A DNA stretch of 58,177 nt from Planctomycetaceae bacterium. GTDB lineage: Bacteria > Planctomycetota > Planctomycetia > Pirellulales > Pirellulaceae. The stretch covers positions 1 through 58,177 of the forward strand of contig PAPJ01000032.1 of NCBI GenBank assembly GCA_002709045.1. Direction: 5' to 3'. The notes beneath the pieces are model-generated. The model searched no databases. It was not told the origin of the DNA and saw only the letters and a list, made by a program, of their open reading frames with translations. The position numbers and the translations under genes are program-made. Of this stretch, positions 56,085-58,177 are shown in pieces. Position 1 is the stretch's first letter, and every line of letters begins with the position of its first letter.

Positions 56085-57416
56085 TTATTTTGGTGCCGAG
56101 GTGGGTTGAGCTGTAGCCACTGCTTTGTTTTCAGCGTTGATCGCGGCCAACTCCATTATTAGCTGTTTGACAATGTCCGGGTATTTTACCGCCACATTAG
56201 TTTGCTCTGCCAAATCCTCGTGGAGATTGAAAAGGGATATTTCTTTCAATTGCTTCTGAGGCAGCATTAATTTCCAGTTACCACGACGAATGGTATTTCC
56301 ATTCCAAACTACAGTCCGTTCAATCACCTCCTGTTTTTCCCTAATCCGCTTAGTCAGGTCATCTCCATCGGTTGTGCGTCCGGCATGCTCTGACAACCCG
56401 GCAATTCCCAAAGCTGTTGGCATCCAGTCCATACCCATCGCTAACTGGTGGTTGATCCTTCCTTTTGGGAATCCTGCTGGCCACTGGACAACACAGGGGA
56501 CCCGATGACCACCTTCGAAGTTAGTGCCCTTCGTGCCTCGAAGTTCGCCATTACTACCTAAGGATGTCGCTCCATTATCCGAACAAAATACTACAATTGT
56601 GTTATCGGTAATTTGATGACGCCGGAGGCAGTTCAGAATTTCTCCAATTCCCACATCCATCTCAACTACCATTTCCCGATAGGCCTCTTTTTTGTCTTCC
56701 CGGCTACCGTGATTATTAAACTCACCACCCACAGTTCTATCGGCTTTATCACCAGGACCCTGATAGGGATAATGTGGGGCTTCATGGGGTACATAAATAA
56801 AGAATGGCCGCTTATTAGCATGTTGCTCAATAAAGCGTACCGCATGCCTGGTAATCAAATGGGTTGAGTAACCTTCTTCGCTGGTCAGTTTATGGTCATG
56901 CCACCAGTCAGCATTCCCTGCCTGATCTATATGGGATATAAAATCAATATTCCCACTAACGTAACCAACGAACTGATCAAATCCATGACGCACGGGATTG
57001 TACTGCGGATAATAACCAAGGTGCCATTTACCGAAGATACCCGTGGCATAACCGCCGGCTCGCATTACTTCCGGCCAGGTGTTCTCTATATCTTGAAGCC
57101 CGGTAAAATGAGCCTTGTTTTTTTCCGCAGCAACAACAACAAATGGAATCCCGACCTTCTGCTGATAGAGCCCTGTCATTAAGGCTGCCCGCGTAGGGCT
57201 GCAAACGTTTCCATTGGAATGATAGTCGGTGAACCGAATTCCATTAGCAGCGATCGAATCAATATTAGGTGTCTTGATCCAGCCGTCGTAACAACTCAAA
57301 TCTCCATAACCCAGATCATCAGCCATAATTAAGACAATATTCGGCCTCGCCTCATCAGCCACAAGCGTTGACAACCACGGGCAGCAACTCAGAACTATCA
57401 GAATAAATCTAGTCAC
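56085..57416 (-). CDS. Secreted sulfatase
   Basis: The signal peptide (about 1-20) precedes the sulfatase domain: NIVLIMADDLGYGDLSCY with Asp33 and Asp34, the formylglycine motif CSPTR at 72-76, GIFGKWHLGYYPQYNPVRHG, YVPHEAPHYPYQGP and VVFCSDNGATSLGSNGELRG. The catalytic set is complete. It is 443 residues, of arylsulfatase A or N-acetylgalactosamine-6-sulfatase type by general pattern; the substrate is undetermined. It starts eight bases before the stop of the upstream sulfatase, so the two are translationally coupled. Confidence 0.9.
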   Translation of the reverse strand: MTRFILIVLSCCPWLSTLVADEARPNIVLIMADDLGYGDLSCYDGWIKTPNIDSIAANGIRFTDYHSNGNVCSPTRAALMTGLYQQKVGIPFVVVAAEKNKAHFTGLQDIENTWPEVMRAGGYATGIFGKWHLGYYPQYNPVRHGFDQFVGYVSGNIDFISHIDQAGNADWWHDHKLTSEEGYSTHLITRHAVRFIEQHANKRPFFIYVPHEAPHYPYQGPGDKADRTVGGEFNNHGSREDKKEAYREMVVEMDVGIGEILNCLRRHQITDNTIVVFCSDNGATSLGSNGELRGTKGTNFEGGHRVPCVVQWPAGFPKGRINHQLAMGMDWMPTALGIAGLSEHAGRTTDGDDLTKRIREKQEVIERTVVWNGNTIRRGNWKLMLPQKQLKEISLFNLHEDLAEQTNVAVKYPDIVKQLIMELAAINAENKAVATAQPTSAPK

Positions 57417-58177
57417 GGTTCACTCCACCATATTTCGGATTTTGTTTTGTTGGTAGATATGCCTCTGTCTCTCTTAACCATGCGTCTAGTTTATTACTCA
57501 ATTGCTTAACAATATCAGGATATTTTGTAGACACATCGTTCGCTTCCGAAAGATCTATATTGAGGTCATATAATTCCTCACGGCCAGACTCATAAAACCG
57601 TAGTAATTTCCAACGGCTAATACGTACTGCGCTGGCGGGCGTGGTTCTAAATGGCCCCGGTTCCGGCAATCCTCGATAACGCTCTAAATACGCGGGGAAA
57701 TGCCAATAGATTGGGCGGGTCTCCAGACTATGCCTCTTCTGTTTGAGAAGGGGAATAATAGATTCACCATCCACAACTTGCTTTTTATCAGGTTTGCCCC
57801 CAGCTAAGTTAAGTATCGTTGGTAATAAATCAACGCCGATAATGGGAGTACTTTCGATTCGAGCGCCCCCGAACTGCCCGGGCCAGTACGCTACGAAGGG
57901 AACCCTAATTCCTCCTTCGTACAACATGCCCTTACTACCACGAAGCGGGCGATTGCTGGTAACGCCGCCGTGCCCTCCATTATCTGAAGTAAAAATTACG
58001 ACCGTATTATCCTCGAGTTTAAGATCCCTCAACGCATCGCGGACGCGTCCCAGAGATTCGTCCATGCTCCGAACCATCGCTGCATAACCGGGATTCCGAT
58101 GACCCCGATCCGGATCACGATTCTCAAAATAGGATTTGTATTCGGGCTTCGGTTGGATAGGCGTATGTACCGAATAA
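57409..58177 (-). CDS. Sulfatase, C-terminal part only (runs off the window)
   Basis: The frame is open to the window edge, giving 255 codons of coding sequence; the first in-frame ATG (58077) is inside the domain. It contains VHTPIQPKPEY, the second-half motif VVIFTSDNGGHGGVTSNRP, LRGSKGMLYEGGIRVPFVAYWPG and the C-terminal LSNKLDAWLRE. The N-terminal metal-binding and CxPxR blocks lie outside the window. It overlaps the next sulfatase by eight bases, so the pair forms one operon with the phosphatase and PQQ genes downstream. Confidence 0.85.
   Translation of the reverse strand, partial: YSVHTPIQPKPEYKSYFENRDPDRGHRNPGYAAMVRSMDESLGRVRDALRDLKLEDNTVVIFTSDNGGHGGVTSNRPLRGSKGMLYEGGIRVPFVAYWPGQFGGARIESTPIIGVDLLPTILNLAGGKPDKKQVVDGESIIPLLKQKRHSLETRPIYWHFPAYLERYRGLPEPGPFRTTPASAVRISRWKLLRFYESGREELYDLNIDLSEANDVSTKYPDIVKQLSNKLDAWLRETEAYLPTKQNPKYGGVNRD

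Overview
The window looks like a chromosome segment from a planctomycete (phylum Planctomycetota, PVC superphylum) of moderate GC content. The basis is gene content, not a marker gene: two DUF1501 proteins, a PVC-type CxxCH haem-binding protein joined to a DUF1080 domain, a large secreted CxxCH protein, several secreted sulfatases, Ser/Thr kinases carrying C-terminal propellers, FG-GAP, ThuA and PQQ-propeller proteins, and sigma-54-type promoters. No rRNA, CRISPR array or intact mobile element is visible.

Layout. Positions 1-400 hold an initiator tRNA with promoter and terminator. From 620 to about 12980 are mostly short housekeeping and conserved genes: a VanZ-like membrane protein, a hot-dog thioesterase, a tandem ACT protein, small membrane proteins, an HD phosphohydrolase, a MurE-like protein that has lost its nucleotide-binding loop, an SDR reductase, a Gfo/Idh-like protein with a membrane anchor, an HtrA-type protease, ThiL and TsaE. 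Positions 13057-18944 encode a two-subunit AddAB-like helicase-nuclease. Positions 19076-30217 are a secreted-catabolism region: amidohydrolase, FG-GAP protein and ThuA protein on the plus strand, facing two sulfatases and a PAS-LuxR regulator on the minus strand, then an EF-hand esterase, a 65-residue protein behind a sigma-54 promoter, a DUF1501 protein and a polytopic membrane protein. After an M24 peptidase and a GYF_2 protein comes a 1460-residue protein with two haem motifs, then a CE15-like glucuronoyl esterase.

Positions 38288-46749 carry two very large paralogues in one translationally coupled pair: an intact membrane Ser/Thr kinase, then a copy whose catalytic residues are all replaced (a pseudokinase). 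Positions 46757-51812 (minus strand) hold a DUF1501 gene and a DUF1080/haem-binding unit split only by a run of ten A residues, where a -1 slip would give one 1200-residue protein. The right end has an FMN-dependent alpha-hydroxyacid oxidase gene behind a second sigma-54-like promoter, a PQQ-propeller protein, a PhoD-like phosphatase and two overlapping sulfatase genes, the last running off the window.

Taken together, the region suggests an organism that desulfates and breaks down complex polysaccharides outside the cytoplasm, with secreted haem proteins of still unclear role. The observations most worth checking are the A10 frameshift junction, the kinase-pseudokinase pair, the two sigma-54 promoters and the MurE-like pseudoenzyme. 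All family assignments come from reading motifs by eye; no database search was run.
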